Source of the DNA: an uncultured Traorella sp.
GTDB lineage: Bacteria; Bacillota_I; Bacilli_A; Erysipelotrichales; Erysipelotrichaceae
Assembly: GCF_944327115.1 (NCBI RefSeq)
Contig: NZ_CALVGS010000007.1
Span: 1-48,886, forward strand
Direction: 5' to 3'
Length of the DNA: 48,886 nucleotides
Both the position numbers and the translations under genes were made by a program. Shown in pieces: positions 34,932-47,351 of this stretch. Below the pieces are notes generated by a model. That model made no database searches and was not told the DNA's origin. It worked only from the letters and a program-made list of their open reading frames with translations. The first letter of the stretch is position 1. Each line of letters opens with the position of its first letter.

Positions 34932-36206
34932 TTATGCATCTTGTGCAGTCGGTGCTGTTTTTGCTGCTTTTTCTACTGCTTTTTCATCCTCTTCCAGACA
35001 CTGCTTATCGTAAACTTTAAAGAATGGATAGTAGATGATTGCAGTCACTGCAAAGCAGACAATATGTAACAGCAAACCACCAACGATGTTTCCGGTCGCT
35101 AATGGTGCATATAAAATTGAAGGCATCGTGACACGGAATGGCTCTACCGGAATCGCAATTAATCCCATAGAGAATGTAAACCAAACAATTAAACAGTTTG
35201 CAAGTCCTGCAATCCAGAAAGGAACCATCAGTACTGGATTGAAGGCAACCGGAGCACCGTAGACAACTGGCTCATTAATATTGAAAATTGATGGAATGAT
35301 TGCTGCACGACCTACAGTTTTCAAACGTTTTGATTTTGCTAAAAATGCCATAAAGATACATAATGCCAATGTAGCTCCTTGTCCACCGATAAAGCACATC
35401 TGGAAGACCTCATATGTATGTGCATTAGTAGCAGGCAATCCCTGCGCAACAAGTGCTAAGTTAGCATTTTGTCCTTCCATCCAAATCAAAGACATCAGTG
35501 GATACAAGATCCATGCAGAGATACCAAAGGAATACATAAACAGTACCATTAAGATGACTAAAAGGAATCCTCCGAAAGACTGGGCAAATGTAGAAATTGG
35601 CATGATCAGTGCTCGAATCTGTTCAATCAAGTCAAACTGCAATCCAAACGTTAATCCGATTCCAAACAACAAACATAATGTCCACGGAATAATGGAATTA
35701 AACCATGTGACGATGAATGGCGGTAGTGTCGTATTATTTTTGAAAAATGAGAATTTCGCAAAAATATTAAATACAACCGCAGTGATATAACCGGATACCA
35801 ATGCATTCAGCATACCACCGGCACCAAGGTTCGCTGTGGCCAGCACCAGATTTCCAGCCTCGTCGTAATGCGGAAATACTAGCAGAAGGAACAAACCGAG
35901 CCCTGCTAAACCAGCCTGTCTGGCAACGCGGCGCTGTCTCTTTTTCTCCATGAGTATACATGGAAGCTCATAAGCCAGGAACAAGCCAAACAAACCAAAC
36001 GAGAAATTACTTAACTGCGTCAAATCAGGAAGAAATGTTAATCCAAATCCTCTAAAGGTACTTACCAGAGTTGCAACAGAACCAACAAGTGTTGCAGGTA
36101 CTGCTGCCAGGATTGCTTCCTGTGTTGCACTGATCCACACATTCTGACCAATCTTTTCGATTAGTGGTGCAATGCGCTTCTCCACAAAAGTCATAAATTT
36201 TTGCAT
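34932..36206 (-). CDS. celB: PTS cellobiose-type IIC permease
   Basis: A 424-residue membrane permease of the Lac family IIC type (CelB-like) with about ten membrane segments. The conserved FNINEPVVYGAPVAFNPVLM segment near residue 310 carries the sugar-binding Glu and is diagnostic of the family. The cytoplasmic tail is Ala/Glu-rich. It imports and phosphorylates a beta-glucoside such as cellobiose with the IIA and IIB proteins of the same operon. Confidence 0.93.
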   Translation of the reverse strand: MQKFMTFVEKRIAPLIEKIGQNVWISATQEAILAAVPATLVGSVATLVSTFRGFGLTFLPDLTQLSNFSFGLFGLFLAYELPCILMEKKRQRRVARQAGLAGLGLFLLLVFPHYDEAGNLVLATANLGAGGMLNALVSGYITAVVFNIFAKFSFFKNNTTLPPFIVTWFNSIIPWTLCLLFGIGLTFGLQFDLIEQIRALIMPISTFAQSFGGFLLVILMVLFMYSFGISAWILYPLMSLIWMEGQNANLALVAQGLPATNAHTYEVFQMCFIGGQGATLALCIFMAFLAKSKRLKTVGRAAIIPSIFNINEPVVYGAPVAFNPVLMVPFWIAGLANCLIVWFTFSMGLIAIPVEPFRVTMPSILYAPLATGNIVGGLLLHIVCFAVTAIIYYPFFKVYDKQCLEEDEKAVEKAAKTAPTAQDA

Positions 36207-36242
36207 ACGTCAATCTCCTTTCTTTCATATTAATTGCTGACG

Positions 36243-36545
36243 TTACAGCGATTTCAATGCCTGTTCAAGCAATCCGTTGCCATCGAGAGAACCATATACG
36301 TTGCCATCGATCAAATCGACCGGAACGCCATATTCATTCGCAATGTCTTTGATTGCTTCCAGACGATGCTGGAAATGTGGTCCAACCATTACTAGATCGA
36401 CTTCATCGAGATAATCTTCTACCTCAGATTCACTACAAGCTTGTACGCTAATGTCCATTCCCCTTGCCTTAGCAGCAGCCATCGCATTATTTGCCATAAA
36501 ACCGCTAGATGCACCGGAACCACAACACAGCAAAATTCTTTTCAT
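36243..36545 (-). CDS. PTS cellobiose-type IIB component
   Basis: A 100-residue IIB domain of the Lac/Cel family. The phosphocysteine loop is at the N-terminus (MKRILLCCGSGASSGFM; C8 most likely the phosphorylated residue). It receives phosphate from IIA and gives it to the sugar. The ATG at 36545 follows AGGAGG; it is the first gene of the operon, 36 bp before the IIC gene. Confidence 0.93.
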   Translation of the reverse strand: MKRILLCCGSGASSGFMANNAMAAAKARGMDISVQACSESEVEDYLDEVDLVMVGPHFQHRLEAIKDIANEYGVPVDLIDGNVYGSLDGNGLLEQALKSL

Positions 36546-36580
36546 AAACAACCTCCTTTTCTTTTCTTAACTTTGTCATC

Positions 36581-36610
36581 ATTATAAAATCTGCTTTTTG
36601 TGTTCTTCAA
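36581..36610 (-). promoter_or_regulatory. Promoter of the cellobiose PTS operon
   Basis: TTGAAG (36610-36605), an 18-bp spacer and a perfect TATAAT (36586-36581) on the minus strand. Confidence 0.65.
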
Positions 36611-36682
36611 ATCAAAATAGATTCCACAGGTAGGAACTTTTATTTATTTGAATCTAAATATACAAATTTCTATGATATAAAT

Positions 36683-36706
36683 GTTCAAATGTACACTTTA
36701 ATGAAC
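36683..36706. promoter_or_regulatory. 24-bp imperfect inverted repeat upstream of the PTS promoter
   Basis: GTTCA and TGAAC outer arms and a TGTACA centre form an imperfect palindrome about 75 bp upstream of the PTS -35 box. This suits a binding site for the divergently encoded LicR-type activator. The rest of the 468-bp gap (36546-37013) shows no gene I can support. Confidence 0.4.
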
Positions 36707-37013
36707 ACAAACAACATCAATGTAGCCTTTCTCATCTGGAAAACCAGTAAGGATATAAGGGATAGATAACTCCTGTGGCTTCTATATGCATTTAAAGCTC
36801 ACAGACGAAAGGAACATTTCTTTACATATCGAGAAAATCAGGGGGATTTTTATTTTGTTGCTCAATTACTTTTTGCTGGCATCATTGTACATCTGATTTT
36901 CGCCATGACTGTCAATATCTTTATATTCAATTGTCATTAAACATCACAAATATGGCAAAGCATTGAATGTGATTAAACAAGCCACATTGAAAAAATCAGA
37001 AATGGAGGAAAGA

Positions 37014-40402
<3,389 letters not shown>

Positions 40403-40423
40403 AACAAATAATAGTGAACAAAA

Positions 40424-40490
40424 AAAATTCCCCTCTAGGCAAGACAAGAATTATTAAACTCTTCTCTTTTATAACTAGAGGGGATTTTTT
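40424..40490 (+). terminator. Terminator after the licR/GH1 unit
   Basis: AATTCCCCTCTAG pairs with CTAGAGGGGATT across a loop of about 35 nt, followed by a T run. The stem is strong, though the loop is long. Confidence 0.65.
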
Positions 40491-40575
40491 ATATCATATC
40501 TTATAATTTATATGAATATTCTTCTCAATTTTTTCACAGTTCAATATCAAAATAATATATTTTAAGACCTAATTG

Positions 40576-41427
40576 TTAAATATTTATGAACCACCTTTTT
40601 GTCAACTGTTCGTAATGCTTATACAACAAACCAAAACGATACGGATAGTGTGGCTTCCATGGCTTGGCACGTCCACAGAAATGGAGGATCACCGTATTCA
40701 CAAAGATCCAGTCAACATCTATTTTCCCCGAGCTTCGTGTCAGATAGCTGTTATATTTGCGAGCATCATAATTCCAGATCGAATCATCTAAAGGCAGTAT
40801 CCTGTCACCAAACATCGCATTTAAAATATCCTGATCCGGCAGAAGCAGACTCATTCGTTTCGTCGTTGAAAAATCAATCACATCCCGGGGATCGATCTTC
40901 TTACGGCACAGCTTCAGATCCATTAACAAGACCCCTGAATTATAATAGTCATGATCCGTACCTAAACGTAAGCGATTCACATTGTTAGAAAGCTCCTTCA
41001 TGCTCGTATGAGAAGCTGCCGCAAATAGATTTCCCTGCATATCGGTTTCCCACAAAGGGCGCAAAGCATTAATGACTAATATATCAGGATCAAGATATAA
41101 GATACGATCGATTTGTTTTGGAAGAAAGTACGATGCTAATAATCGGTAATACATTTCCTGTGGATATCGCTTGGTTTCTAAGGCATCATCAAAAATAGAA
41201 GCATCCACATAAATGGAAAAGAAGCGATATCCCAAGCTTTGGCAGCTTCTTTCGACACCTTCTAAATCAGAAGCCGATATGCCGCTATGCATCAGATAAA
41301 TTTCTATTTTTTCTTTTGGATTATTGATGGCGATCGATGTCAAAAGTACCTGAAGCTGATAAAGGTAGTTTTCATCCAGCGAAACAAGTATTTTCATTAC
41401 ATCCTGATTCATTTCATCTCTTTTCAT
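40576..41427 (-). CDS. GT8-family glycosyltransferase
   Basis: A 283-residue retaining glycosyltransferase of family GT8 (galactosyl/glucosyltransferase type). It starts with the nucleotide-sugar-binding ILVSLDENYLYQL, has the metal-binding DxD as YLDPDILV (D113, D115) and ends with HFCGRAKPWK, the conserved H-x-G-x-x-KPW motif. Such proteins decorate lipoteichoic acid, glycolipids or surface proteins; the acceptor is unknown. Several Met codons near the start are possible (1, 6 and 11 of this frame), and no ribosome binding site is decisive. It stands alone, with TATAAT at 41466-41471. Confidence 0.87.
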   Translation of the reverse strand: MKRDEMNQDVMKILVSLDENYLYQLQVLLTSIAINNPKEKIEIYLMHSGISASDLEGVERSCQSLGYRFFSIYVDASIFDDALETKRYPQEMYYRLLASYFLPKQIDRILYLDPDILVINALRPLWETDMQGNLFAAASHTSMKELSNNVNRLRLGTDHDYYNSGVLLMDLKLCRKKIDPRDVIDFSTTKRMSLLLPDQDILNAMFGDRILPLDDSIWNYDARKYNSYLTRSSGKIDVDWIFVNTVILHFCGRAKPWKPHYPYRFGLLYKHYEQLTKRWFINI

Positions 41428-41530
41428 TTTTACCCCCGGATACTCTCGATGAGTTATATTTTCTAATTATAGGATAGCAGAAGACAGGACAAAATGAAAC
41501 TGTCATTTTCAAAAATTTTTTATTTACAAA

Positions 41531-41615
41531 AAGTAAGATTTGTCTTGCTTTTTTACACTTTTAAAAAAGTGTTCATACAGATTCCAAAATCTGCAAGTGG
41601 AACGTTTTTCCAACT
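41531..41615 (+). promoter_or_regulatory. Run of four short stem-loops upstream of the coiled-coil/ftsH unit
   Basis: Four adjacent inverted repeats occur in the 224-bp gap: 41531-41550 (AAGTAAGA/TCTTGCTT followed by six Ts, terminator-like), 41555-41572 (ACACTTTT/AAAAGTGT), 41578-41593 (CAGATT/AATCTG) and 41596-41615 (AGTGGAA/TTCCAACT). They could form a structured mRNA leader or operators. No known riboswitch is recognised. Confidence 0.4.
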
Positions 41616-41651
41616 TTTGATATAACATTATTCGTGAAAGGAGCAGGTCAT

Positions 41652-42101
41652 ATGAAACTCAATGAAGAAATATTTGCGATCAAGCTGTATGAGCTGGAAG
41701 AGCAATTTGGAAAGATGCAGGGCCGTCTTCATCTCTGTCAGCAGCAGGATCACTCTAAAATCAAACAGCATCTTCAAGACACGATGGATGAGTATCAGGA
41801 AAATGAATATTTACTGAAAAAGCAGGTACAGGGTTCCCATTCATCAATTGTTGCTTCATTAGCCGATGCTCAGCAAGAATACCTTCGTAAAACAAGTGAG
41901 ATTCTCAAGGATCAGATGGCATCACAGCCAGTTCTCGAAGAAAAAGCAGAAGCAAGTGCGCTTTATGCGGAATATGCCATTGATTTTGCGGTTCAATCGA
42001 TGCGTTATGCGTTAATTGCGGCATTGAAGGCGATTGATATGCAGATAGATGCAGAAGAAAATACATTAAATAAGCTTCAGGAAAAGGAGGAACATGTATG
42101 A
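41652..42101 (+). CDS. Predicted all-helical coiled-coil protein coupled to ftsH
   Basis: A 149-residue soluble, Gln/Glu/Lys-rich protein with no membrane segment or signal peptide. Residues 1-95 and 125-149 look like long amphipathic helices with heptad character, separated by an Ala-rich, less polar stretch (YAIDFAVQSMRYALIAALKAI). I recognise no family. The ATG at 41652 follows AAAGGAG; its stop overlaps the ftsH start as ATGA, so the products are made in linked amounts. From context it may be an adaptor, inhibitor or substrate of the FtsH protease; this is inference. Confidence 0.75.
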   Translation: MKLNEEIFAIKLYELEEQFGKMQGRLHLCQQQDHSKIKQHLQDTMDEYQENEYLLKKQVQGSHSSIVASLADAQQEYLRKTSEILKDQMASQPVLEEKAEASALYAEYAIDFAVQSMRYALIAALKAIDMQIDAEENTLNKLQEKEEHV

Positions 42102-43933
42102 ATGAAGTAAAACATCCTAAAAAACCATTGATTTATTATTATTCAATTGCTTTATTGGTTTTGATGCTGATCAATTTTCTAGCGGTACCGTGGCTGGCTG
42201 AAAGACAGGTCAAACAAGTCGATTATGGTACTTTCATGTCTATGACGCTTGATAATGAAATCGATCAGGTAGAAATCCAAAAGCAAGAAAACCAGATCTT
42301 ATTTACCGATAAAGAAGGTCAGATCTATAAGACAGGAATGGTGGATGATCCTGATCTGACCCAGCGTTTATTTGATTCAGATGCTGATTTTTCCGGTGAG
42401 ATCATCGAACAGATGTCACCATGGTTAAGCTTTTTGCTTTCATGGGTCTTACCGATCGTTATTTTCATAGGTATCGGTCAATATATGTCGAAGAAATTGA
42501 TGAATCGTGCCGGTGGCGCCAATTCCATGAGCTTTGGTTTAGGCAAGAGCAACGCAAAAATATATGTGAAATCATCTGAAGGTATTAAATTCTCAGATGT
42601 TGCCGGTGAAGATGAGGCAAAAGAAAGCCTGACCGAAATCGTTGATTATCTGCATAACCCAAATAAATATAAAGAAATAGGCGCCGCCATGCCAAAAGGA
42701 ATTCTTTTAGTAGGTCCTCCGGGAACCGGTAAGACGATGCTGGCAAAAGCCGTTGCCGGTGAAGCAAATGTTCCTTTCTTTTCAATGTCCGGTTCAGAAT
42801 TTGTGGAAATGTTCGTAGGTATGGGTGCCGCAAAGGTTCGTGATCTTTTCAAACAGGCAAAAGAAAAAGCACCATGTATCGTATTCATTGATGAAATTGA
42901 TGCGATCGGTAAAAAACGTGAAGGTCAGATCGGTGGCAATGATGAACGTGAACAGACATTGAATCAGCTGCTTACAGAAATGGATGGTTTTGAAGAAAAC
43001 AGCGGTGTCATCTTATTGGCTGCCACCAACCGTCCTGAGTCCTTGGATCCTGCCCTAACACGTCCGGGACGTTTTGACCGCCGCATACCTGTTGAACTGC
43101 CGGACCTGAAGGGACGTGAAGAAATTCTAAAAGTCCATGCCAAGAAAATCAAAATGGCAAATGATGTTGATTTCAGTAAAATAGCGCGTATGGCATCCGG
43201 TGCATCCGGCGCTGAATTAGCGAATATCATCAATGAAGCTGCACTGCGTGCCGTACGTAATAATCGTAAAAACGTTTGTGAAGCTGATTTAGAGGAAAGC
43301 ATTGAAGTCGTGATTGCCGGTTATCAGAAGAAAAATGCTATTTTAAGTGATAAGGAAAAGATGATCGTAGCCTATCATGAGATCGGTCATGCCTTAGTAG
43401 CAGCCATGCAAAGCCATTCCGCACCCGTACAAAAGATTACGATCGTTCCTCGTACTTCAGGTGCCCTCGGTTATACGATGCAGGTAGAAGAGGGTGAACA
43501 TAACTTAATGAGCAAAGAGGAAATTGAAAATAAGATCGCAACCCTTACCGGTGGAAGAGCTGCCGAAGAAATCATCTTTAACTCCATTACGACCGGTGCT
43601 TCCAATGATATCGAACAGGCAACAAAGTTAGCACGGGCCATGATCACCCGTTTTGGTATGAGCGATGAATTTGACATGGTAGCTATGGAAACTGTTACGA
43701 ACCAATATCTGGGCGGTGATACATCACTTGCCTGCTCAGCAGAAACACAGGCCCAAATCGATCAGCAAGTCGTTGATCTTGTTAAGAAGCAGCATGAAAA
43801 AGCTCGTCAGATATTACAAGACAATCGCAGAAAACTCGATGAATTGGCAAAATTCTTATATGAGAAAGAAACGATCACAGGTGATGAGTTTATGTCAATC
43901 TTAAACGCATCCACCAACAGATCAGCTTCCTGA
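42098..43933 (+). CDS. ftsH: ATP-dependent zinc metalloprotease FtsH
   Basis: A 611-residue membrane-anchored AAA protease. Two membrane segments (about 11-34 and 109-129) flank a small extracytoplasmic domain. Walker A is GPPGTGKT (206-213), Walker B FIDEID (264-269), and the arginine-finger region is RPGRFDRR. The zinc site is HEIGH (427-431), with a further Asp in SNDIEQAT. It unfolds and degrades membrane and short-lived cytosolic proteins. The C-terminus is short compared with many FtsH proteins. It does not lie next to tilS-hpt, the usual Firmicute locus, so it may be an extra copy. GGAGG lies 7 nt before the ATG. Confidence 0.95.
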   Translation: MNEVKHPKKPLIYYYSIALLVLMLINFLAVPWLAERQVKQVDYGTFMSMTLDNEIDQVEIQKQENQILFTDKEGQIYKTGMVDDPDLTQRLFDSDADFSGEIIEQMSPWLSFLLSWVLPIVIFIGIGQYMSKKLMNRAGGANSMSFGLGKSNAKIYVKSSEGIKFSDVAGEDEAKESLTEIVDYLHNPNKYKEIGAAMPKGILLVGPPGTGKTMLAKAVAGEANVPFFSMSGSEFVEMFVGMGAAKVRDLFKQAKEKAPCIVFIDEIDAIGKKREGQIGGNDEREQTLNQLLTEMDGFEENSGVILLAATNRPESLDPALTRPGRFDRRIPVELPDLKGREEILKVHAKKIKMANDVDFSKIARMASGASGAELANIINEAALRAVRNNRKNVCEADLEESIEVVIAGYQKKNAILSDKEKMIVAYHEIGHALVAAMQSHSAPVQKITIVPRTSGALGYTMQVEEGEHNLMSKEEIENKIATLTGGRAAEEIIFNSITTGASNDIEQATKLARAMITRFGMSDEFDMVAMETVTNQYLGGDTSLACSAETQAQIDQQVVDLVKKQHEKARQILQDNRRKLDELAKFLYEKETITGDEFMSILNASTNRSAS

Positions 43934-43994
43934 TGAGTTCTGCTGTCCGATCTGTCATCAGCCGGCAAGTGCCTTCAATAAAATGGAAGAATAA
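43905..43994 (+). pseudogene. Rubredoxin/rubrerythrin-type C-terminal relic after ftsH
   Basis: In the +1 frame relative to ftsH, starting after a TAA at 43902-43904 and overlapping the last ten ftsH codons, the sequence from 43926 reads [18 protein letters not shown] and ends KMEE-stop at 43994. This matches the second zinc/iron knuckle and tail of rubredoxin domains (LPDxWxCPxCxxPxSxFxK). No start codon, ribosome binding site or first CxxC knuckle is present. It is most simply a remnant of a deleted rubredoxin-containing gene. A +1 frameshift extension of FtsH is possible but unsupported. Confidence 0.55.
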
Positions 43995-44007
43995 GATTAA
44001 GTAAATT

Positions 44008-44032
44008 AAAAGGCGTCGTTGGACGCCTTTTT
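44008..44032 (+). terminator. Terminator after ftsH
   Basis: AAAGGCGTC and GACGCCTTT pair around a short GTTG loop with a T run after, 75 bp past the ftsH stop and just after the rubredoxin-like relic. Confidence 0.85.
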
Positions 44033-44079
44033 GATATAATAACTATCTGAACTTTCTTTCTGATTTGGCTGTTTCCAAT

Positions 44080-44607
44080 TCAAAGTTTTAAATTACTTGC
44101 TGTTAAATGATCTAAGATTTGATATATCATTGGTTTGAAAATGACATAACAGACATATCCGATCATTCCGCCTGTCACATTCGTAATGATATCCGTAATA
44201 TCTGAAGATCTGACACCATTGATAAGAGGCTGCAATATCTCAATGCCCAGGCTCATCAAAAAAACATAAAATACGGTTTTAAGAAATCCGCCTTTTTTTT
44301 GCGTCAACGGAAATAAAAAGCCAAACGGAAGGGTCATGATCACATTCAATACGATCTGTCTTATAAAATCACCTCGTTTTGCTGAAACATCTATAAACGG
44401 CACCAGATTCATTGCCACGTAAGGATGATCCAACATAAATGGAAGCGAGGTTATGATTGGCATCAACGTAAAATAAAGCACAAATGACAGATATACATAC
44501 ATAAGCGTATTGACAAATAACACATCACATCCCCTGTTTTTCCACTTCCCATAAAAAACAAAAACATATAAAAGCATCAAAAACATAAAGTCTATCAGAT
44601 ATTTCAT
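44080..44607 (-). CDS. VanZ-like family membrane protein
   Basis: A 175-residue membrane protein with about five hydrophobic segments. NLVPFID, the LNVIMTLPFGFLFPL segment, and SLGIEILQPLINGVRSSDITDIITNVTGG form the VanZ signature (E-x-x-Q, R-x-x-D-x-x-D-x-x-x-N-x-x-G). VanZ itself raises teicoplanin resistance in enterococci; most homologues have no known function. GAGGTG precedes the ATG. It stands alone. Confidence 0.88.
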   Translation of the reverse strand: MKYLIDFMFLMLLYVFVFYGKWKNRGCDVLFVNTLMYVYLSFVLYFTLMPIITSLPFMLDHPYVAMNLVPFIDVSAKRGDFIRQIVLNVIMTLPFGFLFPLTQKKGGFLKTVFYVFLMSLGIEILQPLINGVRSSDITDIITNVTGGMIGYVCYVIFKPMIYQILDHLTASNLKL

Positions 44608-44651
44608 AGTAACACCTCACAACAAATCATCTTTTTCATATACAAAATAAA

Positions 44652-44676
44652 AGAGCGAAAGCAGTGCACTCGCTCT
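44652..44676 (-). terminator. Terminator of the GntR/ABC operon
   Basis: On the minus strand AGAGCGA and TCGCTCT pair around an 11-nt loop and are followed by TTTATTTTG, 42 bp past the last gene. Confidence 0.75.
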
Positions 44677-44717
44677 CAAATCATCTCTTATAGTTATATC
44701 ATTTATAAGATATCTTA

Positions 44718-45056
44718 TTATATTGAAATTGAAGATCGGTGATTCTTTTCAACTGCCCAACGTCCATTAAAAATCACTAAGCTAAACAAAATCAAATAAC
44801 CAAATAAGATAACAAAAGCAACGATATTTCCCTCATGAAGCTTCTGCCAAAGAAATACAAACTCATTCTCAAAGCTGTTCATCCATCTTCCCTCTGCCAC
44901 AAACAAATAATTAAGCAGTGGCAATACCAGCGTAAGCAGACATTGAATCATGCTTGATATGATCAAAGCATGATTTTTATGTTCATTGCCTTTAGAAAAA
45001 TAAGCAAATGATGTAAATAAAGCAATCATCATTAATATCCAATAAATATAAAACAT
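44718..45056 (-). CDS. Small membrane protein of the GntR/ABC operon
   Basis: A 112-residue protein with three hydrophobic segments (about 2-20, 30-52 and 78-97). No family is recognised. It starts 5 bp after the ABC permease gene and is the last gene before a terminator, so it probably belongs to the same transporter unit as a third membrane component or accessory factor. Confidence 0.65.
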   Translation of the reverse strand: MFYIYWILMMIALFTSFAYFSKGNEHKNHALIISSMIQCLLTLVLPLLNYLFVAEGRWMNSFENEFVFLWQKLHEGNIVAFVILFGYLILFSLVIFNGRWAVEKNHRSSISI

Positions 45057-45061
45057 AACTG

Positions 45062-46468
45062 CTACCTCACATTAAAAATCAGTGACCTCAGCATTTCGAC
45101 ATCTTCACTATCCAGATAGAAATGAACATAATGTTCATCATAACCAAGACGATAATTAATATCTAAATATGCAGCACAGTCCTCAATATAAGTATCTCCT
45201 CTTTCTTTAAAATTCAAGGATGTCTTTTCCTGCAATACCTTCACATAATCCAAAAGAGCCAGATCATCTTTATCAATATCTTTAACGATAATCGTCTTTT
45301 TCATCTCATTTAATGGAAAATAATCAACAGTAGATATCTCAAAATTAATTGTCGTATAGTTAGTATAATCCAGCACCTGACGGTTGATTCCAAAAAATTC
45401 AGTTTGTCTGGATACGTAGTTAAAGCCATTGACCAATACCATCAGAATGATAAACTCCGCTGCCATCAAAGGCGTCAGTTTCATGCTTCTTTTCGCAATA
45501 CCATTAACGATAAAGAAAACTACAAACAGCGATACGATAATCAAGATATTGACCGTTAACTCATTGCCCATTAAATTGAAACAAATAATCAGACAGGCAA
45601 GAGCGATATTAGAAAGAAGCGGATAGGTAATAAAATCTGTCGTCAGCTGTTCAGCACTTTCACCCTTTTTCTTTTTAAAGGTAAAATAAGCTCCAACGAT
45701 GGCACCACAGCCAAGCACCAGATAATAGCTCAGCATCACCCAGTCAACATCTCCAAAGTGAAAAGAAAGCCTTATCGGATATGAATACTCAAGACGGACG
45801 ATTTGCTCCACGATGAACAGTCCATTCATAGGTGAAAGAAGCTTTAACACTAATTCCGGAATATCACGAATCGTAATCATGCCGTTATTGACTGTCTGTG
45901 TACCGAGGAAAATCGTAACGGTCATATAGACGAATAAAGGCAAGATCGTGATCATCGCAGTAATGATACAAGCATCAAGGATATTGTTGCATTTCAATAC
46001 AAAGAAAGTATTGATGCTGTAAATGATGACAAATAGCAGAAACGCCAGACAAAGTACGATCAATAAACTTAAATAAACCATAAAAGAGCTATTAGCCCAA
46101 AGAAGCAGTCCGCCAATCAGATAATTCACCAGAATCGGTACACAGACACCGATGATCGGTGCAATAAAATGTGCTTTAAACAGATGATCGCGATTAATGG
46201 GAATCGCATAATAGGTATCGACATGACGTTTTGTCAGGGAAAATTTAAATGTAAAGATCGGCAATACGATTGCAAATACGCCTAATGCAAACAACGCAAG
46301 ATAAAATACGATGGCTGTTATATTGCTGGCATTATTTCCGGCAGATGTCAATAAATTAGTAAACATGACAAAGGGATATGCCATGAAACATACAAAGAAA
46401 TATAAGATCAAAAGCTTTCTTTTTCGAATAAACAAGTTTTTAAAGTAGTTGGTCGTTATCTTATTCAT
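45062..46468 (-). CDS. ABC transporter permease (YtrC/D-like, ABC-2 type)
   Basis: A 468-residue membrane protein with about eight to ten hydrophobic segments in the first 340 residues, then a polar C-terminal domain of about 110 residues (from residue 355) probably outside the cell. KRHVDTYYAIPINRDHLFKAH (first 20 residues of the loop: KRHVDTYYAIPINRDHLFKA) is typical of bacitracin/acetoin-type permeases of the Ytr group. The ATG at 46468 overlaps the ATPase stop and has GGGGG upstream. Works with the ATPase encoded just before it; substrate unknown. Confidence 0.8.
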   Translation of the reverse strand: MNKITTNYFKNLFIRKRKLLILYFFVCFMAYPFVMFTNLLTSAGNNASNITAIVFYLALFALGVFAIVLPIFTFKFSLTKRHVDTYYAIPINRDHLFKAHFIAPIIGVCVPILVNYLIGGLLLWANSSFMVYLSLLIVLCLAFLLFVIIYSINTFFVLKCNNILDACIITAMITILPLFVYMTVTIFLGTQTVNNGMITIRDIPELVLKLLSPMNGLFIVEQIVRLEYSYPIRLSFHFGDVDWVMLSYYLVLGCGAIVGAYFTFKKKKGESAEQLTTDFITYPLLSNIALACLIICFNLMGNELTVNILIIVSLFVVFFIVNGIAKRSMKLTPLMAAEFIILMVLVNGFNYVSRQTEFFGINRQVLDYTNYTTINFEISTVDYFPLNEMKKTIIVKDIDKDDLALLDYVKVLQEKTSLNFKERGDTYIEDCAAYLDINYRLGYDEHYVHFYLDSEDVEMLRSLIFNVR

Positions 46469-47351
46469 TGACAAATACCCCCTTCCTTTCCATTTCATAA
46501 ATAAAGATCTCTTCTAAATTTACAGGCAAGATATCCATCATCAATGGATGTAAGGACTGGATCTGTTGTTTGATTTCTTCAAGATCACCTTTTACGACAA
46601 GCGTAATGATCCTTCCTGTTTTCGCATAATGCATGATATCCAGCGATTCAAAGGCTTCCTTATTTTTTTCTTCTCTAAACGCAATCTGAATCTTATGAAT
46701 GGCTTCTTTGGTATCATCAATCATACCGCTTGTTTCAATATGTGCATCTTCAAGTATCGCAAAAGCATCACAGATATCTTCCAGCTCCCGTAAATTATGA
46801 GAGGAAATAATAATAGAGATATCTTTCTTTTCAATGCATTCACCGATCGCTCTTTTGAATAACAGACGCATCATCGGATCAAGACCGTCAAAGGATTCAT
46901 CTAATAAAAGCAGCTTAGGTGATATCGCCAAAGCCATGAGAATAAATGCCTGACGTTTCATACCCTTAGAAAAGTTATTCATGACCTTATTTTCATCCAG
47001 CTTGAAGATTTTCAGATATTTCTCATAAAGTTTTTCATCAAACTGCGGATAAAAGATCTGATAGAATTCTTTCATATCTTTGATCGTGGCATTATACATA
47101 TAATAAGGATCATCACTGAGATAAAGAATATTCTGTTTTAAATATTCATTTTCATGAATCGTTTCACCATCTAAGGTGATGCTTCCCTGATCACATTGAT
47201 AAACATCACAAATACATCTTAATAGTGTTGATTTTCCTGCCCCGTTAGGTCCGATAAGGCCCATGACCGAACCGTTTTGAACCGTCAGGGAACAGTTTTC
47301 AAGTACCGTTTTATTACCAAGCTTCTTTGAAACAGCTTCAACCTTCAACAT
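46461..47351 (-). CDS. ABC transporter ATPase (YtrB-like)
   Basis: A 296-residue ATPase. Walker A is GPNGAGKST, the signature is the variant FSKGMKRQ used by YtrB/BcrA-like proteins, and Walker B is LLLLDESFDGLD with the catalytic Glu. The ATG at 47351 lies 9 nt after GGAGG; longer in-frame starts run into the regulator gene. It overlaps the end of the GntR gene by 14 bp. Confidence 0.9.
   Translation of the reverse strand: MLKVEAVSKKLGNKTVLENCSLTVQNGSVMGLIGPNGAGKSTLLRCICDVYQCDQGSITLDGETIHENEYLKQNILYLSDDPYYMYNATIKDMKEFYQIFYPQFDEKLYEKYLKIFKLDENKVMNNFSKGMKRQAFILMALAISPKLLLLDESFDGLDPMMRLLFKRAIGECIEKKDISIIISSHNLRELEDICDAFAILEDAHIETSGMIDDTKEAIHKIQIAFREEKNKEAFESLDIMHYAKTGRIITLVVKGDLEEIKQQIQSLHPLMMDILPVNLEEIFIYEMERKGVFVNE

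Noticed and set aside
36860-36940. 23-codon minus-strand ORF (MTIEYKDIDSHGENQM...) in the PTS-licR gap
   Set aside because: No ribosome binding site and no neighbouring promoter or terminator that would support translation.
42098-43994. Programmed +1 frameshift extending FtsH into the rubredoxin-like tail
   Set aside because: No slippery sequence or stimulating structure is evident at the ftsH end; a gene remnant is simpler.
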